From: Chloranthus sessilifolius
Lineage: Eukaryota; Streptophyta; Magnoliopsida; Chloranthales; Chloranthaceae
Reading direction: 5' to 3'
Length of the DNA: 64,000 bases
NCBI GenBank assembly: GCA_021018995.1
Contig: CM037596.1
Coordinates: forward strand, 90,775,184-90,839,183
A program made the position numbers and the translations under genes. The notes under the pieces are model-generated. The model did not search any database, had not been told where the DNA came from, and saw only the letters and a list, made by a program, of their open reading frames with translations. Of this stretch, positions 11,042-22,197 are shown piece by piece. Each line of letters opens with the position of its first letter. The first letter of the stretch is position 1.

Positions 11042-12167
11042 TGTTACGACCCCAAGGGTTTTGTACTGACAAAAAATAAATTAAAAATGAAAAACAAGGG
11101 AATTTAAGTTTTTTATGATTTAAAAAAAAACAAAACCAAAGCAGGGTTTTCTGATTTTAAAAAATAGATAAAAGAATGATTTTCTAATGAAATAAAAGAA
11201 ATTTATGGCTGAAATAAAAAACCATTGTTACTAAGTGCGCTAATTCGCTTGATTCGATTCAAATCAGGGTTAAGAATTCACAAATTGTTATTTTTAAAAT
11301 AAATCTAAATCGAAATCGGGTTCACAATTAGGCGTCAATTGGGTAAATCAGAGGATTTCGGAGAGGGTTTGTCATTAGAAAAAAAAAAAGATAAAGGTTT
11401 TGTGATGGGAAAAAAAAAATTTAACAAAAAAAAAACCATAAAAAGGCAAGGTTTATTTATTTTTACAATGAAAAAGTACGAAAAATGAAAACAAAAATTA
11501 GGGTTTATGGTTTAGGGTTTAAACTAAAAAAAACAAAAAATGAAGAAATTTGTGATTGGAAAAATAACCCAAGGGTTTTGTGATGAAAAAAGCGTCAATA
11601 AAAAACCTAAAACAAGGGAATTTAAGGGAATGGTTTTCTGATGAATATACAAAATGAAAGAAAAAACAAACCATGCAAATTCCAGCAAAACAACAAAGCC
11701 ATAAAAAAGAACAGAAGAACACACTGATTGTTAGATTTTACCCTCCACAAGATCGCATATTAGACACTGGAAATGATTCTTTGGGACTATTTCGCGGATT
11801 TCGGGTGGGTTATTGGGAGAGACTGTTGATGCTTTTAGTGGAAACCCGATGTTGATGGTTTTAAAGGGGAGACTGTTGGTCTTCGGGGGGCTTGTCTTAG
11901 TCGATAAAGTCGAATTAAAAGGGCGATTGTTGGTCTTTGGGGGGCTTGTTTTAGTCTATAGAACTGAAAGGATAGAATATAATTCTTAGTCGATAGAACT
12001 TAAACGACAGATGATATAATCGAGAGAACTGAAACGACAGAAGAGAGAACCGAAAGAATTGAAACGACAGAAGATAGAACCGTCGATAGAACTGAAAGAA
12101 CTGAAACGACAGAAGATAGAACCGAGAAAGGGTTGTTTTTGTCCGTTAGTCATGCGTTTTTTATAGG

Positions 12168-12239
<72 letters not shown>

Positions 12240-13340
12240 AAGGTGTCCATCTTGCATGTTTCCACGTGGGACCCGAAACATTGTTGCAAATGTCTATACT
12301 TAAGCTTTGATTTGAACACTTAATTATTTCATATTTTTAGTGCAACCTCAAGTGATATTTAATAAATCTAAAAGTAAATCTAATTTTAGACAAAAAAAAA
12401 AATTGTAACATTAACAAAGTACAATGGTACTCCATTGGTCGACTTGTCTATGTAGCTTTTAAGGGTGCTAGGTATAGAAGGACTAAACACTTATTTATAG
12501 CATGCTGCGAATAAAAGAGGCAACATAATATGCAATTACTAAACAACTGTTGTTATAAAGTCAAATATGGTCAAATATAGTCAAAGATAATCAGGGACGG
12601 TAAACAATAGTCAATGGTGGGTGATGCTGTCCCTCCTGAACCTACGTAGTGAAGTGTCTTATATATTATTTAGTGAAGTGCTTTTACATTCAAGCTCTGG
12701 AAGATTGTAAAGAAGACGCATGATTCCATTGGACTTATCATTAAATAAGGTAAGCATGGTGAACTTTAAGTTTCCTATATATAAATAAATCTCATGGTAA
12801 AGATTAAAGGAGAAGATTAAAAAGTTGTTAAGAGAGATTGGTGTATTAGAGGTTTATAAGGAGAGAGAAAAGTTATTTTTTTCTTTTTATGAGAGAGAGA
12901 ACATCGTATGAGTGAGAAAGTGATAAAAAAGCAGCACTTCAAGGGCAATGATCCGGTCCAACTAGGTTGAATCAGATTTCCAGTTCAATCACGGTTGCAA
13001 GTAAACTTAGAAGAAATAAAAATCTGAAAGTTTAATTGAGTTTACGCCAGATATGAGCGAGGTCAACGCCAATCAAATTGGATCGGGTTTACGTCAAGAA
13101 ACATGAACCTGAACCTGACCCGTCAAATCACATAAACAAATTTAGATTATCAACCCGACCCGTTCTGACCCGACAGGTAAAAAATCTAAACCCGAACCTG
13201 ACTTGTGGCAGGTCAGTACCAATTTGCACCATTAGATTAAATAGGCTAAGAGTTCTTTACTGTGGGCCAGAAAAAAGCCCATGTATGGACCTAACACACT
13301 CAACCGCTGGCCATATGTAAAAGCCGGGTACTGCGATTTC
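11042..13340. other. AT-rich interval without a recognised gene
   Basis: It opens with TGTTACGACCCC, which looks like another LTR start, but no LTR end or primer site could be matched to it. The first kilobase is A-rich with partially repeated segments (AGGGAATTTAAG twice; GATTTTCTAATG/GTTTTCTGATG). From 11960 to 12130 a short unit containing GAACTGAAACGACAGAAGA recurs four or five times. Nothing coding is visible. Confidence 0.5.
12169..12236. repeat. (TA)n followed by (TG)n microsatellite
   Basis: About 18 TA units run directly into about 15 TG units. Confidence 0.95.
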
Positions 13341-13343
13341 GTT

Positions 13344-13748
13344 TAAGGCTGTGCAAAAACTGCCTGTATCGACCCGACTGACTGAAACCCACCAAAATTT
13401 CAGTTCGGTTTCGGTTTTAGGGCATGCCGGTTCGGTTTCGGTTTTGAAAAAATGGCTTATTGGGTTATTTGTTCAGTTTCGGTTTTAACGTAAAAAAATC
13501 CGAAACCGAAGAGATAAGAAAATAATGGGGGTATTACTTAAGTGCATACAAAAAATAGGTTGTATTTAAAAAAAATTCTTTATAACCTTCACTTAAAAGT
13601 TAAAAATAGCCAAAACCCATTGTCCTCTCAGTTCTGCAAAGCCCTAAAACCCATCGTCTTCCGTCGGCCGCCCGCCTCCGCCGTCCTTTAGCTCATTGTC
13701 GCCAGCGCCATCCGTCACGATCTGGCATTACGGCGTTACTCCACAACA

Positions 13749-13795
<47 letters not shown>

Positions 13796-13968
13796 TAATA
13801 ATTGAGCTTTAGAAACCGAAAACCGATCAAACAAATAACCATCGGTTCGGCTTCGGTTTGGAGGTTTATCCGTTCAGTTTCGTTGTGAGAAACTAGAAAC
13901 CGACAGTTATCGGTTCAGTTTCGGTTTAGCATGAAAAGTGATCCGAACCAACCCGATAACACCCCTAA
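13344..13968. mobile_element. Possible non-autonomous hAT-like element
   Basis: The left edge TAAGGCTGTGCA and the right edge (reverse complement TTAGGGGTGTTATC) resemble hAT terminal repeats of the TAGGGNTGTGCA kind. The interior is built from CGGTTTCGGTT and GAAACCGA words in opposite orientation near the two ends. The middle carries a GC-richer segment at 13620-13740 that looks like a plant 5'UTR, and a (CT)n run. No 8-bp target duplication could be matched. Confidence 0.4.
13752..13792. repeat. (CT)n microsatellite
   Basis: About twenty CT units without interruption. Confidence 0.95.
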
Positions 13969-14099
13969 CTTCACTTATTTTCTAGGAACCTTAAAAGGTA
14001 ACGTAAATAAAAGAAGAAATTTGTCCAAGACTAAATCTCAAGCCCCACAATTTCACCATGACTCCTTCCTTTTTAGGACTCTAAAGGATTACCTTCTTA

Positions 14100-14530
14100 G
14101 GGTAACATTATTTACACTCATTAAACCTGTGAAGAACACATGCATTTTCACCATAAAAATGGTTGACTGCCTTGAGTCAAATGATGGAGATCATTTTTTT
14201 TCCCCAACCTTCCACATAGTAGATCTTGATATCATGGCGCCCCTATTAGACAGTCAGATCGTGATTCCACATGGCACACTTCTCCAAAATGATTGTGGTT
14301 GTGCGAGTACCTATCAGACCGTCACTTTTGGATGTGTCACATGGAATCAACATGCGACCATCTGATAGGTACGCCACGATATGAAGATCTATTGCGTGAA
14401 AAATTGGGATGAAAAACGATCTTCATCGTTTGATTCAAGTAAATTAATGATTTTTTCTTGTGAAAAAACGTGTGCTCTTCACAGAAAAAATGGGTACAAA
14501 TAACGTCACACGTTATCTTATAGGGTGGCA
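14100..14530. mobile_element. Foldback MITE-like element, copy A
   Basis: Two arms of about 180-200 bp are inverted copies of each other. The left arm runs through GAGTCAAATGATGGAGATC and ATGGCGCCCCTATTAGAC; the right arm carries their complements GATCTTCATCGTTTGATTC and TCTGATAGGTACGCCAC. No coding capacity. Copies B (14528-14905) and C (55440-55873) belong to the same family. Confidence 0.75.
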
Positions 14531-14905
14531 CTATTTGCTACCATTTTTCCTGCAAAGAACACACACATTTCCACCATAAAATCGTTGATTGTCTTGGATC
14601 AAACGATGGAGAACGTTTTTCGTCCCAATGCTCAATACAATAGATATTGAGAACATGGCTAACCTATCAAACGGTCAGATCTTGATTCCACATAGCACAC
14701 ATCTCCAAAAGTGACACTTGAGAATCTTTTCTCATGGTACACCCATGATCACGGTCACTTTTCGAGATTTGTGCCTTATGGAATCAACATCCGACTATCA
14801 GATAGGTGCACCACATTTTCATGATCTATTGTGCCAAAGATTGACGAAAAACGGTCTCCATTGTCTGACTTATATTTGTTTGACTTGTGGAGTCATTGTT
14901 AGTAA
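14528..14905. mobile_element. Foldback MITE-like element, copy B
   Basis: Starts with GCAAAGAACACACACATTTC and repeats the arm features of copy A (GATCAAACGATGGAGAACG, CTATCAAACGGTCAG; centre CAAAAGTGAC...GTCACTTTT). The right arm is shorter and more diverged than in copy A. It directly abuts copy A. Confidence 0.7.
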
Positions 14906-15289
14906 AATTTCTCCTAATTTCTCCCACATTAATTGGCTTAGATGGTGTGTATCGTGGAACTCCATCTAAGTCGTTTAATTTGAAGACCATTATATATGCA
15001 AAGCTTCACCAATAGAGATTATTTCATCAGACAATCAAACAAATTTTTGAAATCATCATCAAACCTTAATAAATATGATAGTTATACGATTCAGATGACA
15101 TGATGCCTATCTTTTTAGGAAGAATGGGGTGTTTACGATGATCTTGCATCATTAAAGTTCAATTACGATCGTACACCATTATTGTACACTATATTTTCAT
15201 ATGTAAACAATCTAATAGTCAAATTAGTCAAGAAATTATGTCAATAGACATATGTGAATCATCCCATTCCAAGTGCCAAATGGCTCAGA

Positions 15290-15560
15290 ACCATGGTATC
15301 AAAACTTGGCCAATACAGAGACGTATCAGCGATGCATATTGATTTTATCAAGAATCGATACAAATACAGGTCTGTATCGGCTGATACTGTCTCGGTATCG
15401 ATTGATACTGACCTACACAAGTACTTTCTTTTATTTTTACAACATTTTTCAAAAGGAAACATATTCACCGATACAATGTCGACGATACCATATCCGTATC
15501 GGTTCAAGATGGACCGATACCTGATACCTGATACCGATACCGAGTTTGATACCTTGACCC
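15290..15560. repeat. Word island built on CGATAC/GTATCG
   Basis: GTATC, CGATAC and GATACCGATACC recur throughout about 270 bp. The island opens with GGTATCAAAACTT and closes with TTTGATACCTTG, an inverted pair. It resembles the island at 62035-62220 and, in frame only, those at 55215-55420 and 56150-56345. Confidence 0.7.
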
Positions 15561-16075
15561 ATTAATAAATTTTAATATAAGCCATTAAAAATAAGATCTA
15601 TTCATATTAGAGTGCGCATATCAGGGAATTCAAACTATTAGATCCGAGTACTTAAACACACATCATTGTTTATATTAAATGCAAGGTTGATAATAAATTG
15701 CTTGAATTGAATATTATATTTGCCATATATTTAGGATGATTTTAGTGTGAATGATATGTGACCATTTAGATGATGCGAGTTTGTACAAGTAGTACAAATG
15801 TTGCCAAAAAATTATTTTTTATTCATTTTCTATCATTTATAATACTATATTATTTTATTCAATCATCTTTAACAAATTTTATTTAATTTTACTTTTCTTT
15901 GGATGAGCATAAATAGATAAGGCTTCAGACCAAAATTTTTGTTGCCATTAGGCTTGTCAGTTATGGAGTCAACCGACCTGTTGACAATACTACATAAATA
16001 TTTAATTGATTAAACCATGATTTTAAATAGCAGTCATATTTGATACATATTGACTGATTTGGTTAGGGCTCTTCC

Positions 16076-16131
<56 letters not shown>

Positions 16132-16358
16132 CGATAGTATATAGGGTCAAACATCAAGTTAAGGTGGGCAAACATCGGTCCATATTGGTCCATATTGGAT
16201 CATATTGGCCCATATGTATCCGATCTAAATCCGATACAATATCAAAAATGCTCTTTGGGCCAATTTTCTTTATTTTAAAATTATATATAAGTTTAAAATT
16301 TTAAAATAAAAAAGTAGTTGAATACTATTTATAAAACCACAAAAGCCACCATCAAGAG
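15561..16358. other. AT-rich interval with (TA)n
   Basis: No gene is seen. A (TA)n run occupies about 16078-16128, and short GGCCCATATTGGATC-like direct repeats follow at 16170-16210. Confidence 0.7.
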
Positions 16359-16530
16359 TGTGACGACCGACTTTTCCAATCCTTAAGGTATAGGAAAAAT
16401 TGGTTCATCAACTTATTGATTTCTTAATAAGCGGTATATCAAACTAAAGCCGGCAGCATAAACAAAGATCTAAACAAAGGCAGAACAGATAACATAAGAA
16501 CAAAAACTCATACAAAATATATCACCAAGA

Positions 16531-16599
16531 GGAACCAGGAAGAACCACCGGTGATGGCTAATCCAAACACCTAAAATAGTGGTTCCTAATGATGGTTCC
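16531..16599 (-). other. Conserved LTR hairpin (minus-strand element)
   Basis: Sense strand: GGAACCATCATTAGGAACCA, then about 25 nt with AGCCATCACC, then GGTGGTTCTTCCTGGTTC. The two left GGAACCA arms can pair with the two right TGGTTC arms. Confidence 0.6.
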
Positions 16600-16690
16600 T
16601 CAAGTGATATCCAAAAAGATAAAACAATGGCCTCGGACCCATAATTCAAAAGATCAATTAATCCAAAAGTACCAAAATGACAAATCCAGC

Positions 16691-16791
16691 TCAAGGAAAG
16701 AACTCCTCCGCAAGGATCTCTAATTCCTCCTCAGAAATATAATCAGAGTCCTCTAGATCGGGATCCTCTGAACCATGATCAATCTCAGCAC
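16691..16791 (-). other. LTR-encoded acidic exon candidate (minus-strand element)
   Basis: Frame: SAEIDHGSEDPDLEDSDY, then ISEEELEILAEEFFP and stop TGA. It aligns with the acidic frames of the other LTRs and ends in the same EEFFP. Here the expected acceptor CACAG|GT reads CACAA|GT, so a G to A change has removed the AG at the aligned position and left an AG one base later, out of phase. Confidence 0.55.
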
Positions 16792-17639
16792 TTGTGACGT
16801 ATAGTCGGGGTGAGCTAAAATCGAAGTTCAATAAAGGAAACTTTGTCTATTCACATTTTATTATAAGGGTTTTTTAAAGATAAAAATTGGATCAGTTATG
16901 ATTTTTTAAAGATGCATTGATGTCTAAATTCCAATTCTAAAATAGTAAGCCAAAATATGATTCAATAGGTCTAACGTTCTGATGTTTTCAAATTCTAAAA
17001 TAAGCATGCTTCTTATCTTAAAATTATAATTTAATTATATCTCCCAAATTACATATATCATGAGAGCATGAATATCACCGATGGAAAATCCTACTGACCA
17101 TCGTCGTTCATGAACCCTTTTTCGGAAAGAGCAATAAACCCCTACCTAATGAGGGAAACTTGTGCTAAATTGAAATACCGTCAACACGGTTGGAAAAATT
17201 TAGGGTTTCGTTCATATGTACCTCAAATCGAATGCAAATGTTAAACATATAAGATTTTATGTATAATATACATTTTCGGATTTTTCGGAATTCTAATACA
17301 AATTTCACATTCAAAAGATGAGATTCGGAATTTCCAAAAGTTTTGAGTTCTTATATATGTCACAATTCAAAGTTCTTATTCATGTTATATCTAACAAAAT
17401 TTCAGAATTTATGTTTTAAACAAAACTAACCAATACTTAGAATAGAATGCAAATTAGGTTTAGGGTTCCCCTACCTTGACTCAAATTAGTCAAAATTTCA
17501 CTCCAAGAAGTCCTCATAATGGACTCTTTATCACAAACCTACAATAATTAACACTATAATGTTTTAATAAGGTCCAAAAGTCAAACCCAAAAGCTCCCCA
17601 TAACATTTTCCAAGAATTTTCTAAAGTCCAAAAACATGG

Positions 17640-17775
17640 CAAAATTCGACCCTTGAATTCCAAATTCGATGGTCGAATTCCAATTCTATGGTCGAATTTC
17701 AATTCGACCCTCGAATTGTCCCAAAAATGCATCAGTCATAAAGGCATGAATTCGACCCTCGAATTTGTCCAGATC
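17640..17775. repeat. Palindromic-word island ATTCGA...TCGAAT
   Basis: Units of the form ATTCGANNNTCGAATT recur at 19-20 bp spacing (17644-17722), with another pair at 17748-17767. This is the LTR word island of the minus-strand element, about 840 bp upstream (sense) of its acidic frame. Confidence 0.75.
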
Positions 17776-18522
17776 TGTGTTGTTTCAAAAATGTCTTCTT
17801 ACTTGCTTTCTTTCGTCCAAAAGCTAAACTGCTAACCTATGTTTATATTCACCACTTATCTACTATACTCAAGGCACAATTATCTTAATCAAAGGAGTTT
17901 AAAAAGCCTACCTTTGAAGGTCGATTCAACCTCCGTTGATCCAATTACATGCACCGGATCAATCTGCAAGCCTCAATTAGTTGAACTCCAATTCTGTCCA
18001 TCTCTAACCTTGTTGTTAGAGCCGAGGTTGCCCAAATTAATTTGTACACTCTCCCATAGCCTTCCTTCCAAATATAACCACAATTCCGAAGCTAAGCACA
18101 AGAGTTTTCAATGGCTAAGATGGGGAGAGGGATTTTCAATCAATAGGGATCTAGGAGCTAAGCAAGGTAGCAAAGGTTGTAGGGAGTGCAAGAATTTAGG
18201 TTCTCACGTGAGGAAGAAGAGATAAACTTCTCTTTCAATCCTCTCCCTTTATAACCTAAATTCTTACCTCAAATATCATGATATTTATGTTTAAAATTCT
18301 ATCCACTTAACATGCATATATTTTCAGTGTTAAGCGCATATGCATGACTTTGCGTATGAGTTACTAACTATTTGACTTCTCAAGGTCCAAAACAAAAATC
18401 CTTTAGTCATATTCCCTCTCATACCCTAACTTACCTAATTAAACTGGAATCGTCCTGTAAATTTTTTGAGCACGCTTATCGAGGTAAAATGAAATCAGGT
18501 CCAAATTATCTGGGATATTACA

Positions 18523-18536
18523 TTCTCCCCTCCTTA
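18523..18536 (-). other. Polypurine tract
   Basis: Sense strand AAGGAGGGGAGAA directly before the LTR start TGTAATATCCC. It is preceded by TTCGTGGACGAAAATTTC, close to the TTCGAGGACGAA motif often found before the 3' LTR of plant chromoviruses. Confidence 0.8.
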
Positions 18537-18648
18537 GAAATTTTCGTCCACGAAAATTGAAAAGACACACCAAACCAGTCTATAAACATCCTAACCATAA
18601 AGCCGAAATGTAACCGAAAACCACAAGATGAAAACAAAAAGAAATGCA

Positions 18649-18815
18649 TGGGTCACAGTGCGATGGCTCCATAAGGCACGCAAGTCAAGAGAGGGGATCC
18701 GTAGTAACCTGGATGTACTGCATGTGGCACCCGAAGGGCCATAGTGGATTGCATCTGTACATGGATGCCGACACCCCAAGTGCCAGGTGCCGGGAAACAA
18801 CCTCACCGTGACTCA
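18649..18815 (-). other. Conserved 3' noncoding block
   Basis: The sense strand begins GAGTCACGGTG and ends CGCACTGTGACCCA, so GTCAC and GTGAC can close a stem. Inside are GCATCCATGTACAGATGCAA and GTACATCCAGGTTACTACGG. The same block sits between coding region and LTR in the elements at 24079-24250 and 41990-42159. Confidence 0.7.
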
Positions 18816-19249
18816 TTGTGTTCAAAACAAAAACGTAAAGTACACAAAACAAAGTATCGAGCTAAGAGGGTCGAAGCACAAAACCATAGAAAACACCGAA
18901 TCAGAAAGGCAATAACCATATGTAAGCCAATAATCATATGCAAGCCAACCATACAGCCATACGCCAAAGATAAAAATGCAGAAATAAAGCAAAGGAACCA
19001 GAAGACAAAAGCAACCCCATATCCATATGGCAAGCACCCATAGAACGGATAATCCATATACAAAAAATAACAAATCTAACCACCAAAAGATAACAAACAA
19101 AAAGTTATAAAAAGTAGCAAAGGTAGAACCACCAGGTTTTAGATAATCCACCCATCAAGAAACAAGTACAGTGCCAATAAAAAAAAAAATAGACTGCAAA
19201 AGTAAATCCATAGAATCACCACAACTGAGGTAATCCCCCCTATCCTCAC

Positions 19250-20548
19250 TGGACCCAGTAGCTGGATGAGCATCAGCATCATCATCATCATTGTCCGCGT
19301 CATCATCACCCGCATCCGTAGGTACACTAGCACCTGCTCCTGAAGTAGAAGCGTATTGCACCAATGCTCGGATATCGGCCATATAAGTAGTGTAATCGGC
19401 CGGAAAAGCATGCTGCATCAAATAGGTGAGAGTCCCCCCCGTGGATCTGCAACTCTCTGCTCATGGAGCTCGTGTGCTGAGTCAGCTCTTGAATCTGCTG
19501 ACTCATAGTAGTCATCTGGTGCATAAACTTCGACAAGGTGAGTACATCAACGGGTGGGGGCTGGTCGGTCGCAGGAGTAACATGCTCAGTAGAGGGGTGA
19601 TCATCATCCTTGTCATCCTCATCAGGAACTACCGTTCCTTTAGGAGCCTTTAACAATTTGTTGTAGGTGTGACCCCAATCGACTAACCTATAAGTCTTGA
19701 GACTAGCCGTGGACCTAGGCTCAGTAGGAGGAATCTCATAAGCTGGTCCCGCCCGATAATCCTCGATCATTAATGAAATCAAACGAGCATAGGGGATGCC
19801 CCTTGACCGGTGTTTTGACCTGTTTACCCATTTTCTCACGAGCCTTGATAATTCCTTTAAAAATAACTGCAGGGGGCATTGAACCACTGCTCTTTAAATG
19901 TAGAGAAAAGAGCCTGTTGAATGGGGCCGTGCGTTCCGATTTATGCCCAAACGGGTAGAGGTCTGCTTTAAAAATGACATCTAACATCCACATCGAATAT
20001 GGCATTTGAGAATGTGTTATAGCTTTTCCAGACCCATGACGACCCTGGGTCATCTGAGCCATGACCTCCTGAACCGGGACAGATTTAGGGTGGGGAGGAG
20101 CCAAGCCCATAGCTGTTGAGTGTGTGGTTGGGCATCGCATTATCGCGGCAATGTCGTCAATATCAAAGGCGTAGTCACACCCATCAAGGGTGGTATATAT
20201 TTTCTTCACGTCCTCCCGTCTCATACGCTGATAAAATAGGCGTACTAACCAAGGATAGAAATGGGTGTGAAAAGGGTTCAACAATGGGGTTAATTGGGCT
20301 TTCTCTAAATAGTCTGAAGCCGATTATGTAGTTGCCTGCTGATCGAATAATTCGAGAGCGAAGCTCCATTCATCAGCAAACCCTTTAGCACCCCAATATT
20401 CATTGGGTTGCTCACGAATTTGGGGGGGTGGCACAGGTTGTGGAACCGGTTGTGGTGGTGGTTGTGGGGGTTGGCTTGAAGACCCAGCTTTAGAGGCTGG
20501 CCTTTTAGAAGTTGGGACACGAACAGGGGTTTGTTTCTTAGGCCCCAT
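19250..20548 (-). pseudogene. 3' accessory ORF of chromovirus-like element
   Basis: Starts MGPKKQTPVRVPTSKRP at 20548, as the homologue at 40304 starts MGPRMKN. Then come a proline-rich stretch, NEYWGAKGFADEW, a core with LVRLFYQRM, VPVQEVMAQMTQGRHGSG and MPYSMWMLDVIFKADLYP, GIPYARLISLMIEDY, a helical segment (MHQMTTMSQQIQELTQH) and an acidic tail (DAGDDDADNDDDDADAHP). One in-frame stop near 20325 and two indels (about 19800 and at a G-run near 19433) break it. Counting from the ATG at 19421 in the last frame, GGGTCCA|GTGAGG at 19250 is a phase-1 splice donor. Function unknown; similar to the 'plant transposon protein' ORFs carried by Athila elements. Confidence 0.7.
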
Positions 20549-20751
20549 TGCAAACAACAAGGAAAAACACAACTATGCAAAAAGAATCCACAAACCCACA
20601 AGAAGAAAAGGGTTTTACCTCGTTGAAAAGCCCACAATCGGTTTCCTATGCGTGCAATCCAACCCCTAAGCAAATCCGAGTGGAATCCCTCTTGATTTCG
20701 GCTAAAATTTGCAAGAGAGGCTCACCCTTGTTTCCCAAATGTGCGAAATGA

Positions 20752-20806
20752 GGAGAAGAACATTGTAGACATTACGGTTGAAGAAGAACATTGTAGACAT
20801 TACGGT
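20752..20806. repeat. 25-bp tandem duplication at the head-to-head junction
   Basis: GAAGAACATTGTAGACATTA plus CGGTT occurs twice in a row. The second copy encodes KNIVDITV at the start of the RT region, so the duplication uses pol sequence at the edge of the truncation. Confidence 0.8.
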
Positions 20807-21616
20807 TTCTTGTGAGTATCTGGATGTTTTTCCTGAGGATCTGCCTAGATTACCACCTGACCGGGAGATCAAGTTCGCGATTGAGCTAGCGTCGGGTACC
20901 GAACCATTGTCGAAAGCTCCATATCGTATGGCGCCAACTGAGTTAATGAAACTGAAGGAACAACTTAAGGAGCTGTTAGATAAAGGCTTTGTTAGACCGA
21001 GTGTGTCTCCTTGGGGAGCACCGACATTATTTGTGAAGAAGAAAGATGGGTCGATGTGGCTTTGCATCGATTACAGCCAGCTAAACAAGTTGACGATTAA
21101 AAATCATTATCCACTTTCGCGGATCGATGACCTCTTTGATCAGCTTCAAGGCGCAAAGTTCTTTTCAAAGATTGATTTGAGGTCAGGATACCATCAGTTG
21201 AAGATCAAGGTGAAAGATATTCCAAAGATTGCTTTCTGCACGATGGTCAATATAAATTTCTGGTCATGCCTTTTGGGCTAACGAATGCGCCAGCATCGTT
21301 CATGGACTTGATGAACCGGGTATTCAAACCACACCTCGACAAATCTATGGTTTTTTTCGTAGATGATATCCTCATCTCTTCGAGAACAAGAGACGAACAT
21401 GAACAGCATTTACAAGTGGCTCTTCAAACACTCAGAGACCACCAATTATATGCAAAACTCAGCAACTGTGAGTTTTGGCTTGAGCAGGTCAGCTTCTTAG
21501 GCCATGTTGTCTCTGAGACGGGCATTAAGGTTGATCCAGCAAAGATTGAGTCAGTGGTGAATTGGGAGAAGCCGAAGGCGGTTACAGAGGTCCGTAGTTT
21601 CCTTAGTTTGGCATGA
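20778..21616 (+). pseudogene. Reverse transcriptase (truncated chromovirus)
   Basis: [20 protein letters not shown] opens the domain, then [73 protein letters not shown] and the catalytic [11 protein letters not shown] frameshift near 21250 separates the first and second parts. The enzyme would copy element RNA into DNA. The frame ends at a stop (21614-21616) in LSLA*YY, where functional relatives have LGLAGYY. Confidence 0.92.
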
Positions 21617-22140
21617 TACTACAAGAGATTTATTGAGGGTTTCTCCAAGATCTCAGGTCCGCTTACACAACTTACGAAAAAGAATGCTAAGTTTAATTGG
21701 ACGAAGCAGTGTGAGCAAAGTCAGGAGCTTAAGAAATGATTGACTACTGTGCCAGTATTTGCCATACCTTCAGGCAGTGGAGTTTTTACAGTATACAGTG
21801 ATGCTTCATACGGGGGAGGATTTTAGGCTGCGTGCTTAATCAAAACGAGAGGGTCATTGCTTATGGGTCTAGGCAGCTTAAGCACCACGAGAAGAATTAC
21901 CCGACTCATGGCCTTAAGTTGGCTACAGTGATCTTTGCTCTGAAGATCTAGAGGCATTACCTTTATGGGGAGACCCTCGATATATTCACTGACTACAAGA
22001 GCCTCAAGTATCTATTCAGGCATAAAGATTTGAACATGAGGCAGCGGCGATGGATGGGATTCCTAAAAGACTATGATTATGTCATCCAGTATCACCCCGG
22101 GAAAACAAACGTGGTATCGGATGCATTAAGTTGAAAATTC
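21617..22140 (+). pseudogene. RNase H region (truncated chromovirus)
   Basis: Recognisable as [26 protein letters not shown] and, in shifted frames, the equivalents of DHKSLKYLF and DALS. At least two internal stops and two indels (about 21825 and 21960) break the frame. It corresponds to 37326-37920 of the nested element. Confidence 0.8.
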
Positions 22141-22197
22141 TCTGCTCAGTTGTCACATCTAACCGCCAAAGTGCACTGATGGCAGTTACTGGAGGAT

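Larger units (their letters stand above)
16359..18522 (-). repeat. 3' LTR of the minus-strand element
   Basis: Sense orientation: starts TGTAATATCCC right after a polypurine tract and ends GGAAAAGTCGGTCGTCACA. Length about 2.16 kb. It carries in order a word island (17640-17775), the CTCATGATATATG block, the TAGCTCACCCCGACTATA block, the acidic frame and the terminal hairpin, the same order as the LTRs at 9102, 24376 and 42281. Confidence 0.82.
16359..20745 (-). mobile_element. Chromovirus-like element, 3' half only
   Basis: On the minus strand this segment reads accessory ORF (20548 to 19250), 3' noncoding region, polypurine tract and 3' LTR (18522 to 16359). Gag and pol are absent. The break near 20745 joins it head-to-head with the truncated plus-strand element. 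The two elements share LTR end sequences but differ in their word islands. Confidence 0.75.

Noticed and set aside
11042-12160. A further LTR starting TGTTACGACCCC at 11042.
   Set aside because: No LTR end, primer site, polypurine tract or partner copy could be matched; only the start motif agrees.
13931-14365. 144-codon plus-strand frame.
   Set aside because: It runs across the left arm of foldback copy A and has no homologue in copies B or C, so it is chance.
16050-16304. Open frame with a run of Tyr-Ile repeats near a TA tract (also at 59796 and 60682).
   Set aside because: It is just the translation of a TA microsatellite, with no homology.
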